From: Fimbriimonas ginsengisoli Gsoil 348
Lineage (GTDB): Bacteria; Armatimonadota; Fimbriimonadia; Fimbriimonadales; Fimbriimonadaceae
DNA: 64,000 bases
Reading direction: 5' to 3'
Assembly (NCBI GenBank): GCA_945881865.1
Contig: CAMCVK010000003.1
Coordinates: 62,001 to 126,000, forward strand
A program made the position numbers and the translations under genes. Below the pieces are notes generated by a model. It had not been told where the DNA came from, made no database searches, and saw nothing but the letters and a program-made list of their open reading frames with translations. Shown one piece after another: positions 8,334 through 17,166 of this stretch. Every line of letters starts with the position of its first letter. Positions within the stretch are counted from its first letter, which is position 1.

Positions 8334-9100
8334 CGGATCGTCCAGCCTCCGTCTACCAACATCGTCGTGCCGGTGACCAGCGACGACTCGCGTGAGGCGA
8401 GGAACAGCACGGCGGCCGCGACTTCGCGCGGCTCACCGATGCGATGAAGGGCGGCGATGCGCTCCTCCACGTCCGCGCGGCGTGCGGGATCAGCGAGGTA
8501 AGGGGTGGTTCCGGGAGTCCAAACGAAGGTCGGAGAGACGGCGTTGACGGTGATTCCGAAGCCGCCCCACTCGATGGCCATGCACCTCGTCAGATGGTTT
8601 AGCGCGGCCTTTGCCATGCAGTAGGTTCCGTCGCCCGGCAAAACGATGGTGCCGGCCTGCGAACTCATGTTGATGATGCGGCCGTAAGCCTGCTCGCGCA
8701 TGATTTTTGCCGCCACCTGCGAAGCAAAAAACGAGCCCTTCACGTTTTGACTCATCACGTAGTCGAACTGGTCTTCCGTAACGTCGAGCAGATCGCTTCC
8801 GCAGGCACCGCCGACATTATTCACGAGGATATCGAGCCGCCCCAGCGCGGCCGCCGCCTCGGCGACGCCCTCGCGAACGCGCGCCAGGTTGTGAACATCC
8901 ATTTCGATCATCACGGCGCGCCGACCGGTCGCTTCGATTTCGGCAACAAGCTCGGCGGCGGCGTTCACATCCCGAACGCCGATCGCGACATCTGCACCGG
9001 CCTGGGCCAGCGCCAGGGCGCATTCGCGCCCAAGACCTTTTGCAGCGCCGGTGACGAGGGCCGTTTGGCCAATTAACGAGAAGTACGGTGACATGCTCAT
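8330..9100 (-). CDS. Short-chain dehydrogenase/reductase
   Basis: A 256-residue classical SDR using NAD(P)H. The cofactor motif TGAAKGLG is at residues 17-24, NNVGG follows, and the catalytic set is MSS with YCMAK (Tyr about 160). The C-terminal LVTGTTMLVDGGW is typical of FabG/gluconate-5-dehydrogenase-like sugar dehydrogenases. It starts at ATG 9100, nine bases after the ADP-ribosylglycohydrolase-like gene, and its stop overlaps the next start. It sits with an MDR enzyme in a sugar operon, which favours a sugar or sugar-acid dehydrogenase over fatty-acid FabG. Confidence 0.8.
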   Translation of the reverse strand: MSMSPYFSLIGQTALVTGAAKGLGRECALALAQAGADVAIGVRDVNAAAELVAEIEATGRRAVMIEMDVHNLARVREGVAEAAAALGRLDILVNNVGGACGSDLLDVTEDQFDYVMSQNVKGSFFASQVAAKIMREQAYGRIINMSSQAGTIVLPGDGTYCMAKAALNHLTRCMAIEWGGFGITVNAVSPTFVWTPGTTPYLADPARRADVEERIAALHRIGEPREVAAAVLFLASRESSLVTGTTMLVDGGWTIR

Positions 9101-9109
9101 GATCTTGCG

Positions 9110-10450
9110 CTAGGCGGGCAGATGTTTTGCGGTCTTTTCGGCGAGGCCGGTCAAGCTCACTTTTTCGTATCCCTTCACGCCGGTCTCGAGCGAGTCTTGG
9201 AGCGGGTCGAGCCACTTCGCCGGGATGGACGACAGGCCGTGCGCCGTGCCAAAGATGGAGCCGGCAGTGGCTCCGTTGCAGTCCGTATCGTACAGTGGCT
9301 CAACGGCGGCGCAGATGGTCTTCTCGAAGTCATCCTCACCCCAAAGCAGACCAATGGCGACCACGACCGCGTTGGTAATCGTGTGGGTCCAAACGTGCCA
9401 GCTGTCCTCGTCATACTTGGCGCGTACGACCTCGATGACCTCTCGCAACGAGATGCCGGAATCACGCCAAACGATCGCTTCCTTGATGGCGTCGGCAAGC
9501 CGGCACTCGGCAGGAATCTCGCCGAGCCCCGCGGCAATGATCTTGCGAACGTCGGTTGTTGTGAAGGCGGCGGCGATACACGCGGCCGCCCACATTTCGC
9601 CGTAAATTCCATTTCGGATGTGGGAGATTCGGGCGTCCCGCCAGGCCATCTCAGCGGCAAGCTCGGGGTTACCCGGATTGACATAGCCAAAATAGTCGGC
9701 TCGAATCTGCGCGCCGATCCACTCTCGGTACGGGTTCTGATACGTTGCTGACTCATGCGGCGCGATGCCGTTCACAAAGTTGCGGTAGGCAATTCGCTCG
9801 GCGGTGCAGGTGTGGAGAATGGGGATATTTTCAAGCCAGAACGTCACCACGTCGCCACTGGTGAAGTCGCGACCATATTTCTCGACAGTCGCCAAACCGG
9901 TGACGGTGTAGTTCATGTCGTCATCTTCGGGCATGCCGTGGCAGCGGTCGATGAGGAACGCGCCGGACCACACGTTTTCGCCGAACGCCGCGTCCCAGGT
10001 TCCGGGTGCCACGTCGTCGGACCGCAGATACCGGTGCATCGGCAAATTGCCCGAGCCCGCTAGGATTGGATCGACTAGCTTGCTTCGATAGCCTTCGATC
10101 GGCTTGCCGAGAAGGCATCCCGCGGCGCGGCCGCACCAGGCTCCCTTCAATCGCTCGTCGATGTCCTGGGGAACGGGTCCCAGTTCAACGCGGTCGGAAG
10201 GTCGCAGCGCGCGAATCGCATCCAGTTCATCCGGTTCTCGGGCCGCAAGTCCATCATTGGTCGGAAGCGACTGAACGTCATCCATGAACTTGCGGAATCT
10301 CGCTTGGGTCTCCGGGAGATCGAAGTCGGCCGCCTTGAGCGCGGCAATTTCCGCCTCGACGGAACTGAGATCCCGGCCCTCGTCGCCGAGCTGTTGAAGC
10401 TCGGTCTCGAGGTCGGTGGTGGTCATATGGAGCCAGATGAACTTATGCAT
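9110..10450 (-). CDS. ADP-ribosylglycohydrolase-family protein
   Basis: A 446-residue protein with an N-terminal helical extension of about 110 residues and an ADP-ribosyl_GH (DraG) fold. Family blocks are RLKGAWCGRAAGCLLGKPIEG (split here as GAWCGRAAG and LLGKPIEG), the metal-site acidic cluster MPEDDDMNYT, and the C-terminal DTDCNGATAGSIFG. DraG relatives bind two Mg ions and cleave ADP-ribosyl bonds, but many members in carbohydrate operons have unknown substrates. Start ATG 10450 has AAGGAT 7 nt upstream and lies 3 nt past the previous stop. The open frame further upstream runs into the beta-helix gene and is not used. Confidence 0.75.
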   Translation of the reverse strand: MHKFIWLHMTTTDLETELQQLGDEGRDLSSVEAEIAALKAADFDLPETQARFRKFMDDVQSLPTNDGLAAREPDELDAIRALRPSDRVELGPVPQDIDERLKGAWCGRAAGCLLGKPIEGYRSKLVDPILAGSGNLPMHRYLRSDDVAPGTWDAAFGENVWSGAFLIDRCHGMPEDDDMNYTVTGLATVEKYGRDFTSGDVVTFWLENIPILHTCTAERIAYRNFVNGIAPHESATYQNPYREWIGAQIRADYFGYVNPGNPELAAEMAWRDARISHIRNGIYGEMWAAACIAAAFTTTDVRKIIAAGLGEIPAECRLADAIKEAIVWRDSGISLREVIEVVRAKYDEDSWHVWTHTITNAVVVAIGLLWGEDDFEKTICAAVEPLYDTDCNGATAGSIFGTAHGLSSIPAKWLDPLQDSLETGVKGYEKVSLTGLAEKTAKHLPA

Positions 10451-10452
10451 TT

Positions 10453-12273
10453 CTACGATCCTTGCGGTTTGGAGATTCTTGGATTCACGTCGAAGCGGTT
10501 TTGCCCCTCGCCAAGGGTGGCAAACGGGCCGGGAGCGCTGTTCGGCCCGCGAAGGTTGCCAAAATAGTCGCGCGGGCATTCGGTAGGGGTCGGAACGACC
10601 GGGCTGACCGCCTCCTTCGAGAGCCGAAGCTCGAAGTAGGTATCCCGCGCGGCAAGGGTGGTGGTCCCTTTCACCACGGCGCCGTTTTCGGAGGTGATTC
10701 GGAACGCGCCGGGCGCGAAGCTGTGCCGGTCGAAGCCGAGCTTTTGCCACTCTTCAAGCTTCAGGTAGGCGTTGCCGCTGTTCGAGTCCGGGGTCACGCC
10801 GGCGTCCGTGAGCTGCTTGTCCAGCACCGCGCGCGGGAGGTTGCCATCGTTATCGCCCAAGCAGAAGCGGTGGAAGCCCAAGCCCTCCCACTGCCACTGC
10901 GTGCCGTTGATGAAGTGGTTGTGTTCGCTTAGGTTGCCGCTGGAGCGCTCGGCGACGGCCGGCAGGCAAATGTGGCCGCGGTAGTTATCGATGAAGAGGT
11001 TGTTCAGCAACTGGTTCTTCGAGCATCCCGCCGGACGCTCGACCCCGTCCTTGTGCGGAAATGGGCGGTCGGTGACGTAGCGCATGTAGATGCCGAAGTG
11101 CGCGTTGCCAAAAACCAGGTTGTGCGCAATCAGGACGTCGTTGGCGTCGTGGCTGTAGATTCCGTCGCCGAGACGCGTGTAGGCAACAATGTTGTGGTCG
11201 ACGGTTGCTTTGTCCGCACCCAGCTCGATGAAAATTCCGCAGCCAACATTGTTCACCACAAAATTTCGTGAAACGCGCGCGCCGGTCCAAACGGCATCAA
11301 GCCAGATTCCGGCGGCCTCATTGTCGCGGATGATATTGCCTTCAATGACACCATCGATAAACTCATGAAACTTGAGGCCGCCCTCTTCAACGGTTGCCAG
11401 CGAGAGGCAGGAATTTCGTTCGACGATGTTGTTGCGGACGACGGTCCGCTTGGACCGCTGGCCGCACGCGCCGACCTCGCCGTTATCGCAAAGATGGTTG
11501 TCCTCAATCAGGTTGTCGTGCGGAATGATGCCGTCGCCGCGCTCGGCTCCGCCGCCGATTCCCGAGTCGATGCCGATCGTTTTCGCATAGCGCACGACGT
11601 TGCCGGCAAACCGGATGTGGTGACCGGCGCGGAAACCTACCGCTCCGCACTGGCGTCGCTGGACTTCCCAGAATGCCGCGGCCGATTGGTTGGCGCATCG
11701 CTCGAAAACGAAGCCCTCAACGTTGAAGTAGCCCATTCCTCGATTGAGCGGGGCAAAGAGCCGGTCGCGCAGGGTGACTTCGACCTGTCCGGGCGTCGAA
11801 TCGGACGAGACGTGGATCTCGATTTTGGTGCCGTTCTCTAGGGCGGCCCAAGTGCCGGGCTGCAGAGCCTCGCCATTCACCTCGCGCATCATCTGGTCGC
11901 CGATGAAAACCTGGCCGAGGGTTCCGCCGATTCGGCTTCCGTCGAGGCGCATGGCGAACGGATTTCTCGCCGCGATGAGCGCGGGCGGCAGAACGAGAAC
12001 GTGCCTTCCCGGCGCAAGCGGCGTTTCCTGCAAGATTTCGGAGCCGCGCACGATGGCCGCGTGCGGGATCGCCGACCGAATCGTGATCGGCTTGCCTTCG
12101 GCTCCGCTCTTCGGCGGAGTGACGGTTTCTCGGTAGATCCCGGGGGCAACGTTCACCGTGTCGCCGGGTCCGGCCAGCTTCAACGCGGCGTTGATCGTCT
12201 TGGTTGGCTGGTCTTTTGAACCGGGTCCGGCGTCGCTGGCGGAGGGGTGAGATATGTCAGTCCAAAATTCCAT
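10453..12273 (-). CDS. Right-handed parallel beta-helix protein
   Basis: A 606-residue protein whose start resembles polysaccharide-active beta-helix proteins (DUF1565/NosD-like): DISHPSASDAGPGSKDQP, then TINAALKLAGPGDTVNVAPG. The centre (about 190-420) has many short turns of the form IEDNHLCDNG, VRNNIVERN and IEGNIIRDNEAAGIWLD, which are parallel beta-helix rungs. No signal peptide is evident, unusual for this class. It is the first gene of the five-gene minus operon and shares a 124-bp promoter region with the divergent glycosidase. That region holds a palindromic operator. Lyase, epimerase or glycosidase activity is possible; none can be assigned. Confidence 0.75.
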   Translation of the reverse strand: MEFWTDISHPSASDAGPGSKDQPTKTINAALKLAGPGDTVNVAPGIYRETVTPPKSGAEGKPITIRSAIPHAAIVRGSEILQETPLAPGRHVLVLPPALIAARNPFAMRLDGSRIGGTLGQVFIGDQMMREVNGEALQPGTWAALENGTKIEIHVSSDSTPGQVEVTLRDRLFAPLNRGMGYFNVEGFVFERCANQSAAAFWEVQRRQCGAVGFRAGHHIRFAGNVVRYAKTIGIDSGIGGGAERGDGIIPHDNLIEDNHLCDNGEVGACGQRSKRTVVRNNIVERNSCLSLATVEEGGLKFHEFIDGVIEGNIIRDNEAAGIWLDAVWTGARVSRNFVVNNVGCGIFIELGADKATVDHNIVAYTRLGDGIYSHDANDVLIAHNLVFGNAHFGIYMRYVTDRPFPHKDGVERPAGCSKNQLLNNLFIDNYRGHICLPAVAERSSGNLSEHNHFINGTQWQWEGLGFHRFCLGDNDGNLPRAVLDKQLTDAGVTPDSNSGNAYLKLEEWQKLGFDRHSFAPGAFRITSENGAVVKGTTTLAARDTYFELRLSKEAVSPVVPTPTECPRDYFGNLRGPNSAPGPFATLGEGQNRFDVNPRISKPQGS

Positions 12274-12288
12274 GGTCGATCCTAGTCG

Positions 12289-12310
12289 GGTCGTTTATAA
12301 TTATAACGAG
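12289..12310. promoter_or_regulatory. LacI-type operator, site 1, with divergent -10 boxes
   Basis: The palindrome TTATAATTATAA occupies 12295-12306 inside GTCGTTTATAATTATAAC (12290-12307). That 18-mer recurs exactly on the other strand at 28866-28883. TATAAT occurs on both strands within it, so a bound repressor would cover the -10 of both the beta-helix operon (minus) and the glycosidase (plus). Confidence 0.65.
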
Positions 12311-12397
12311 ATCGATCCAAGAAGTGGGAAGGCCTGCAAAATTCAGCGGAACTTTGCTTCGCAGTTGCCCACGCCAAGACGCCTTACCGGTTAGCCA

Positions 12398-14674
12398 ATG
12401 AGAAACCTCCCCGTAAAAGCCACCCTTCTTTTGCTTCTGGCCGCCGGATTGCCGGGCATGGCGCTCTCGCAATCGGCGCTTCCGCCCGACGACCAGTACG
12501 TGATGGTTCAGAACGGACGCCTGACCGTTGGCGGGGAGCGGATTCGCCTTTGGTGCGCCATCGGTGGCTTCCCCAACCCTAGCTATATCCAGGCGACCGA
12601 TCCAGCGGAAGAAAAAAAGAAGAAGCGCGATCGCGCCTACCGCGATGCGGAGGCCATCATCGCACGCTTCATCGACCTGGGCTTTAACGGCATGCGCATG
12701 TGGGCCCGACCCAACGGCAACTACGTGAAAGGAGATGGCTCCGAGAGCGACGTTGTGGATTACTTCGTATCCGTCGCGAAGGCCAAAGGCTTCCGAATCT
12801 GGGTGCCGTCGATTTCTACGACCCCGGCGGTTGATGCCGACGCCAAGCTGGTCGATGATCCGGCGACCGAGGCCGCATGGAAGGCCGGCCTTGCCCAGGG
12901 CGGAAACGGCATCGCGCGGGTTTGGGACGCTCGACTCGAGAAAGCCCAGATTCAGGGCATGCAGAAGCTCGCCGATCATGTGAACCAGCACACCGGACTT
13001 CGATGGGGCGATGACCCGGTTTTTGGCATCTGGGAGCTCACCAACGAGGAGTGGTGGATGATGAAAATGGTCGGCGGCGAGTGGCAAAAGCTACCGGCGT
13101 TTTTCCGCGAGTCGCTCTCGCGCCAGTGGCACGAGTACCTAAAGCAGAAGTACGCATCCGAGTCGAAGCTGGTCACCGCCTGGTCGTTCCTTTTGCCCGG
13201 CGAGAACCTCGATAAGGGAACGATCCAGATTGCGCCGATCGCCAGCGGAGTGGCGCGAGACCTCTCCGGTATGGATCCGCAGGCGCGGCTTCAGGTGGAA
13301 GCGGCCATGTCTTCCGGCAAGCAAAAGTGGACGCGCGATGACTTCGTTCGGCAGCGCGGTGCCGACGTGCTGGAGTTTTTCCTGCAGATCCAGCTTGCGC
13401 ACAAAAAGAGATTGCAAACCGCGCTGAAAGGGATGGGGAAGAGCACCCGGCTCGGCCCAACGGTTTTTGATACCGGAATAGGCTACGAGGCGCAATCGCA
13501 GTTCATCCACCAGAATGCCGACGCGGTTGCGCACGACGCGTACATTACGGGCTTCACCGCCGACAATAAGAACCCTCGCTACCCATGGTTTGCCGGGGTG
13601 GAAGAGTGGCCGAAGATCTCGCAGGACGTGCCTTGGCTGGAGCATAACCGGGTCGAAGGCAAGCCGTATCTCTGCTACGAGACCCAAATCATGCAGCCGG
13701 CCAAGTACCGGGCCGAGTTCCCGCTACGCATTCTGGCCCTTGCGGCGATCCAAGATTGGGATGCCATCTGCTGGCACTACTGGGGAAGCGTGGGCGACAT
13801 TACGACCAGCCCGAATCCCTGGGATCGGCCGATGGACAACACCACCGGATGGCACCCGCAGGGTTACCACTACACCTATGACGCCGTTCAGAACGCGATG
13901 ATGCGCGCCGCCGCCCACATGTTTCGCGGCGGATTGCTGAAGCCGGCCCCGACTCCTACGAAGTTTATCTTCGGAAAAAAGAGCCTCTACGATCCGGCCT
14001 CGATGGATTACGGCGGGTCGTACGGCGCGATTGGACGACGCCTTTTGCCGACGACCTACAAGCACGGCGTTCGCATGCTGATTGACCCGACTCGGGAGGA
14101 CGACGCGGTGGAGGGCCCGACCCAAGACCCGCTTGGCAACGCGCTGCCGAACATCGTCAAGTCGACCGAGCAGATCACGTGGGACGTTGGCCGGGGCGGA
14201 TTGAAGATGGATGCGCCCGGCGCGGCCGCATTCACCGGCTTTTTCAGCCGATTCGGCGAGAAGATGGTCTTCTCCAGCGGCGTCACTCTCAGCGACGTCA
14301 AGATCACGGTTCCCGCGAAAATGCCGTACCCAGAAGGCGTCGCGCAAGAGCGCTACATCGGCTTCGTGCTCTGCTCCGAGGACGGCCTTCCGCTCGCGTT
14401 GACGAAGCGGGCTACTTTGGCCATCAAGAGCACGAGCTTCAACACCGGTTTCAAGATGCTTTGGAAGGACGGCAACCTGTCGGAAGGCGGAACGCTTCCC
14501 GTCCTAGAGGCGCAAGTCGCTGCGACGGTGCGGGGCAAAGCGCTTGCCGGCATGCGCTACGCATACTTCGATTGGAGCATGAAGCGAATTGGTAGCGGTA
14601 CGATTGGTTCCGACGGCGTGATCAAGATTCCGAGCACGCTGCCCATCTGGATCATCGAGCTAACCCGACCATGA
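12398..14674 (+). CDS. Secreted clan GH-A glycoside hydrolase (GH5-like)
   Basis: A 758-residue exported protein. The leader MRNLPVKATLLLLLAAGLPG ends near ALS-Q. The catalytic barrel spans about residues 30-510, with a candidate acid/base in WELTNEEWW (E217) and nucleophile in YLCYETQI (E428). The C-terminal part (about 620-758) has beta-sandwich character. The spacing is longer than in simple GH5 enzymes, with an insertion rich in charged residues around 60-85. It is transcribed away from the beta-helix operon, from a promoter overlapping operator site 1, and is translationally coupled (ATGA) to a GDSL esterase. Substrate is unknown; context suggests a decorated plant-type polysaccharide. 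Confidence 0.7.
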   Translation: MRNLPVKATLLLLLAAGLPGMALSQSALPPDDQYVMVQNGRLTVGGERIRLWCAIGGFPNPSYIQATDPAEEKKKKRDRAYRDAEAIIARFIDLGFNGMRMWARPNGNYVKGDGSESDVVDYFVSVAKAKGFRIWVPSISTTPAVDADAKLVDDPATEAAWKAGLAQGGNGIARVWDARLEKAQIQGMQKLADHVNQHTGLRWGDDPVFGIWELTNEEWWMMKMVGGEWQKLPAFFRESLSRQWHEYLKQKYASESKLVTAWSFLLPGENLDKGTIQIAPIASGVARDLSGMDPQARLQVEAAMSSGKQKWTRDDFVRQRGADVLEFFLQIQLAHKKRLQTALKGMGKSTRLGPTVFDTGIGYEAQSQFIHQNADAVAHDAYITGFTADNKNPRYPWFAGVEEWPKISQDVPWLEHNRVEGKPYLCYETQIMQPAKYRAEFPLRILALAAIQDWDAICWHYWGSVGDITTSPNPWDRPMDNTTGWHPQGYHYTYDAVQNAMMRAAAHMFRGGLLKPAPTPTKFIFGKKSLYDPASMDYGGSYGAIGRRLLPTTYKHGVRMLIDPTREDDAVEGPTQDPLGNALPNIVKSTEQITWDVGRGGLKMDAPGAAAFTGFFSRFGEKMVFSSGVTLSDVKITVPAKMPYPEGVAQERYIGFVLCSEDGLPLALTKRATLAIKSTSFNTGFKMLWKDGNLSEGGTLPVLEAQVAATVRGKALAGMRYAYFDWSMKRIGSGTIGSDGVIKIPSTLPIWIIELTRP

Positions 14675-15384
14675 AATTCACCGATTTTCCGGCCGATATT
14701 CAGGAGAAAGCGAGCGGCGATTGGGGGCTTCAGGGTCCCTTAGATCCGCTTCCCGGGTTCTTCCCCGAAGACGCGGAGGAGTGGATGTCGCGTCACAACC
14801 GGTATTCGGCGGTTGCCGCCGCAGGCGGTGTCCGATTGCTCTTCATCGGCGACTCGATCACCGAAGGTTGGGGCGGCGAAGGCACCGACACTTGGGCGAA
14901 GCACTTTGCCCCGCTTGGCGCGGCGAACTTTGGCATTGGTGGCGACCGCACGCAACAGATCCTTTGGCGGCTGCAGCACGGAACCCTGGACGGCATCGAG
15001 CCGGAGATCGTGGTTCTGCTTATTGGCGTGAACAACCTTTGGTCGATGAGCCATTCGGCCGACGAAGTTGCGGCCGGCGTCTTCGCCGTCGTCGCTGAGA
15101 TTCAGCACCGCTTGCCGAACGCGAATATCCTCTTGCAGGGCATTTTGCCCACCGGCGAAGCCGCCGACCACCCGTTGCGGGCGATCATTCGCGACATCAA
15201 CTCGGCGTTGGAAGCAAAGGATTTTGGCGAGAAAGTGCGATACGTTGACTTCGGCAGCCTGTTCTTGGAGCCGGATGGGACGATCCTTGCCAGCACCATG
15301 CCCGACTTCTGCCACCTATCGGCAGCAGCCTACGCCAATTGGGGCGAAGCCCTGGCGACGGAACTCGCTCTGATTAACCCTTAA
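14671..15384 (+). CDS. SGNH/GDSL hydrolase (acyl or acetyl esterase)
   Basis: A 237-residue SGNH-fold esterase. Block I is LLFIGDSITEGWGG with nucleophile Ser62. The block II Gly is in NFGIGGDRT and the block III Asn in LLIGVNN. The block V pair is Asp212/His215 in MPDFCHLS. It most resembles the PAF-acetylhydrolase beta/gamma-like group. No signal peptide is seen, although its partner glycosidase is exported. The ATG overlaps the glycosidase stop. In a rhamnose/fucose glycan locus, removal of acetyl groups from sugars is the natural guess. Its 3' end overlaps the convergent permease gene by 11 nt. Confidence 0.8.
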   Translation: MKFTDFPADIQEKASGDWGLQGPLDPLPGFFPEDAEEWMSRHNRYSAVAAAGGVRLLFIGDSITEGWGGEGTDTWAKHFAPLGAANFGIGGDRTQQILWRLQHGTLDGIEPEIVVLLIGVNNLWSMSHSADEVAAGVFAVVAEIQHRLPNANILLQGILPTGEAADHPLRAIIRDINSALEAKDFGEKVRYVDFGSLFLEPDGTILASTMPDFCHLSAAAYANWGEALATELALINP

Positions 15385-16192
15385 CCGCGCCTAGCTGAAT
15401 TCCCTTCACGAGGTGCTTCTGGCCCACGATGAAGAGGATCAGCCGCGGGATGATGCTCATGACCGAAGCGGCCATCAGCAGGTTCGTCTGGCTGCCGTAC
15501 TTACTGTCGAAGAACGTGAGGCCAACCGGCAGCGTCCGCAATCCGTCGCTTTTCAGCATGATTAGCGGGCCGATGAGGCTGCCATAGTTGCCCATGAAGG
15601 AAAAAATCGCGAGGGTGATGATGCCAGAGCGCGAAAGCGGTAGAACGATTTCCCACAGGATTTGCCAGCTGTTCGCGCCGTCGATGCGGGCGGCCTCGTC
15701 GAGTGCCTTCGGAACTCCGAGCATCACCTGCCGCAACAAGAAAACGCCGAACGCAGTGAAGGCGCTTGGCACGATGAGTGCGGCATAGGTATCCGGCATT
15801 CCCAAGTTGACGATGATCGCGAAGCCAGGAATCTGCGTGACGACGCCCGGGATCATCATCGTTGCCAAGTAAACGCGGAATAGGAAGTCGCGCGACTTCC
15901 ACTCCAACCGCGTGAAGGAGTAGGCGGCCAACGCGCTGGTTAAACACGTTAAGTAAGTGACCCACGACGCCACAAAAATGCTGTTGAGGTAGTACCGGCC
16001 AAACCGGATCTGCGCGAACACTTCCTGGAAGTTGCCGGGCCGCCAATCCTTCGGCAGAAAGCTACCGGACTCGACTTCGGAGAGCGGCTTGAGGCTCGTG
16101 AAAAGCATCCAGAAGAACGGGACCAGCGACATGATCGCCAGCCCGACCAGGGCCGTGTAGACGAATGCGCCCTTGGCTATCGAACCTTTCAT
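15374..16192 (-). CDS. ABC sugar transporter permease (MalG-like)
   Basis: A 272-residue inner-membrane permease with about six helices. The cytoplasmic EAA loop that docks the ATPase reads EAARIDGANSWQILWEIVLP. The N-terminal block VPFFWMLFTSLKP is typical of MalG/UgpE (CUT1) permeases, which import oligosaccharides with a MalF-type partner. It overlaps the upstream permease by one base and closes the fucosidase-SBP-MalF-MalG operon. No ATP-binding subunit is in the locus, so a shared MsmX/UgpC-type ATPase encoded elsewhere is expected. Confidence 0.85.
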   Translation of the reverse strand: MKGSIAKGAFVYTALVGLAIMSLVPFFWMLFTSLKPLSEVESGSFLPKDWRPGNFQEVFAQIRFGRYYLNSIFVASWVTYLTCLTSALAAYSFTRLEWKSRDFLFRVYLATMMIPGVVTQIPGFAIIVNLGMPDTYAALIVPSAFTAFGVFLLRQVMLGVPKALDEAARIDGANSWQILWEIVLPLSRSGIITLAIFSFMGNYGSLIGPLIMLKSDGLRTLPVGLTFFDSKYGSQTNLLMAASVMSIIPRLILFIVGQKHLVKGIQLGAVKG

Positions 16193-17166
16193 CAGTAGTT
16201 TGTCTCCTTATTGCCAAACTTCCACAGCAAGCCGCTGAAGGCGAAGACAATGGCGAAAAGCACCCAGGCAACCGCCGAGGCGTAGCCAAACTGGTATTCC
16301 ACGAACGACTTCCGGAAGATGTGATAGGCCAACGTCGTCGTGGTTCCGGCCGGGCCGCCACCCGTCATGACCTGCGCGGAATCAACGCCACCCTGGAAGC
16401 CGCCGATGACCGACATGATGACGATGAAGAACGTCGTCGGGGCAAGCTGCGGCCACTTCACGTGGCGGAAAACCGCCCACGGTCCGGCGCCGTCTAGCGA
16501 CGCCGCTTCGATCAATTCATCCGGCATGTTGGTGAGCGCCGCCAGATACAAGAGCATGTTGCCGCCGCCCAGCCCGGCCCAGAATCCCATGAAGACCAGC
16601 GCTTCCCTGGCTCCCAAGCCGATATCCTTTACCGCGAACGCGATCTTCTCGGGGTGCAAGCCCATCAGGTTTTGCGTCGATTGAAGCCATCCCGGCCCTT
16701 GGAACGGCAGCGAAAAAAGGTCAAAAACTCCGCGCAGGCACGCATTGATGAGTCCGTGATCCGGGTTATACAGCCCCTTCCACATGATCATGATCGCGAC
16801 GCCGGCCGTGAACGACGGCAGATAAAGCAACGTCCGGAACAGCGTCATCCCGCGAAGGCGGCTGTCCAGCAGCAACGCTACCACCAACGAGCCAACAATG
16901 CCGACCGGGCTGAACGCCATAAAGTAGACGGTGTTGATGAAGAACGTCCAAAACTGTGAGCTCTGGCCGACCTGCTGGTAGTTCCGAAAACCCACGAACT
17001 CGAGCGGGGGCGAGTTCATGATGTTCCAGTTGGTGAGGCTTGCGCCAAACGAGAAAATCACCGGTCCGGCGGTGAACACCAAAAAGCCAAGCAAGTTCGG
17101 CAGCAAGTAGGCCAAGCCGAGAATGGTCGCGATTCGCATCGCTCGTTTTTTGTTCTTTGCCGTCAT
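16192..17166 (-). CDS. ABC sugar transporter permease (MalF-like)
   Basis: A 324-residue permease of the CUT1 family. The N-terminus AYLLPNLLGFLVFTAGPVIF is the usual first helix of MalF/UgpA proteins. The EAA-type motif is EAASLDGAGPWAVFRHVKWP. An extended periplasmic loop lies around residues 125-180. It starts inside the last codons of the solute-binding gene (4-nt overlap) and ends on the first base of the MalG-like gene. It forms the membrane channel with that partner. Confidence 0.85.
   Translation of the reverse strand: MTAKNKKRAMRIATILGLAYLLPNLLGFLVFTAGPVIFSFGASLTNWNIMNSPPLEFVGFRNYQQVGQSSQFWTFFINTVYFMAFSPVGIVGSLVVALLLDSRLRGMTLFRTLLYLPSFTAGVAIMIMWKGLYNPDHGLINACLRGVFDLFSLPFQGPGWLQSTQNLMGLHPEKIAFAVKDIGLGAREALVFMGFWAGLGGGNMLLYLAALTNMPDELIEAASLDGAGPWAVFRHVKWPQLAPTTFFIVIMSVIGGFQGGVDSAQVMTGGGPAGTTTTLAYHIFRKSFVEYQFGYASAVAWVLFAIVFAFSGLLWKFGNKETNY

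Noticed and set aside
12295-12306. TTATAATTATAA taken as a plain promoter only
   Set aside because: It does contain TATAAT on both strands, but the 18-nt identity with a site 16.5 kb away and variants at two other sugar promoters beside lacI argue for an operator.
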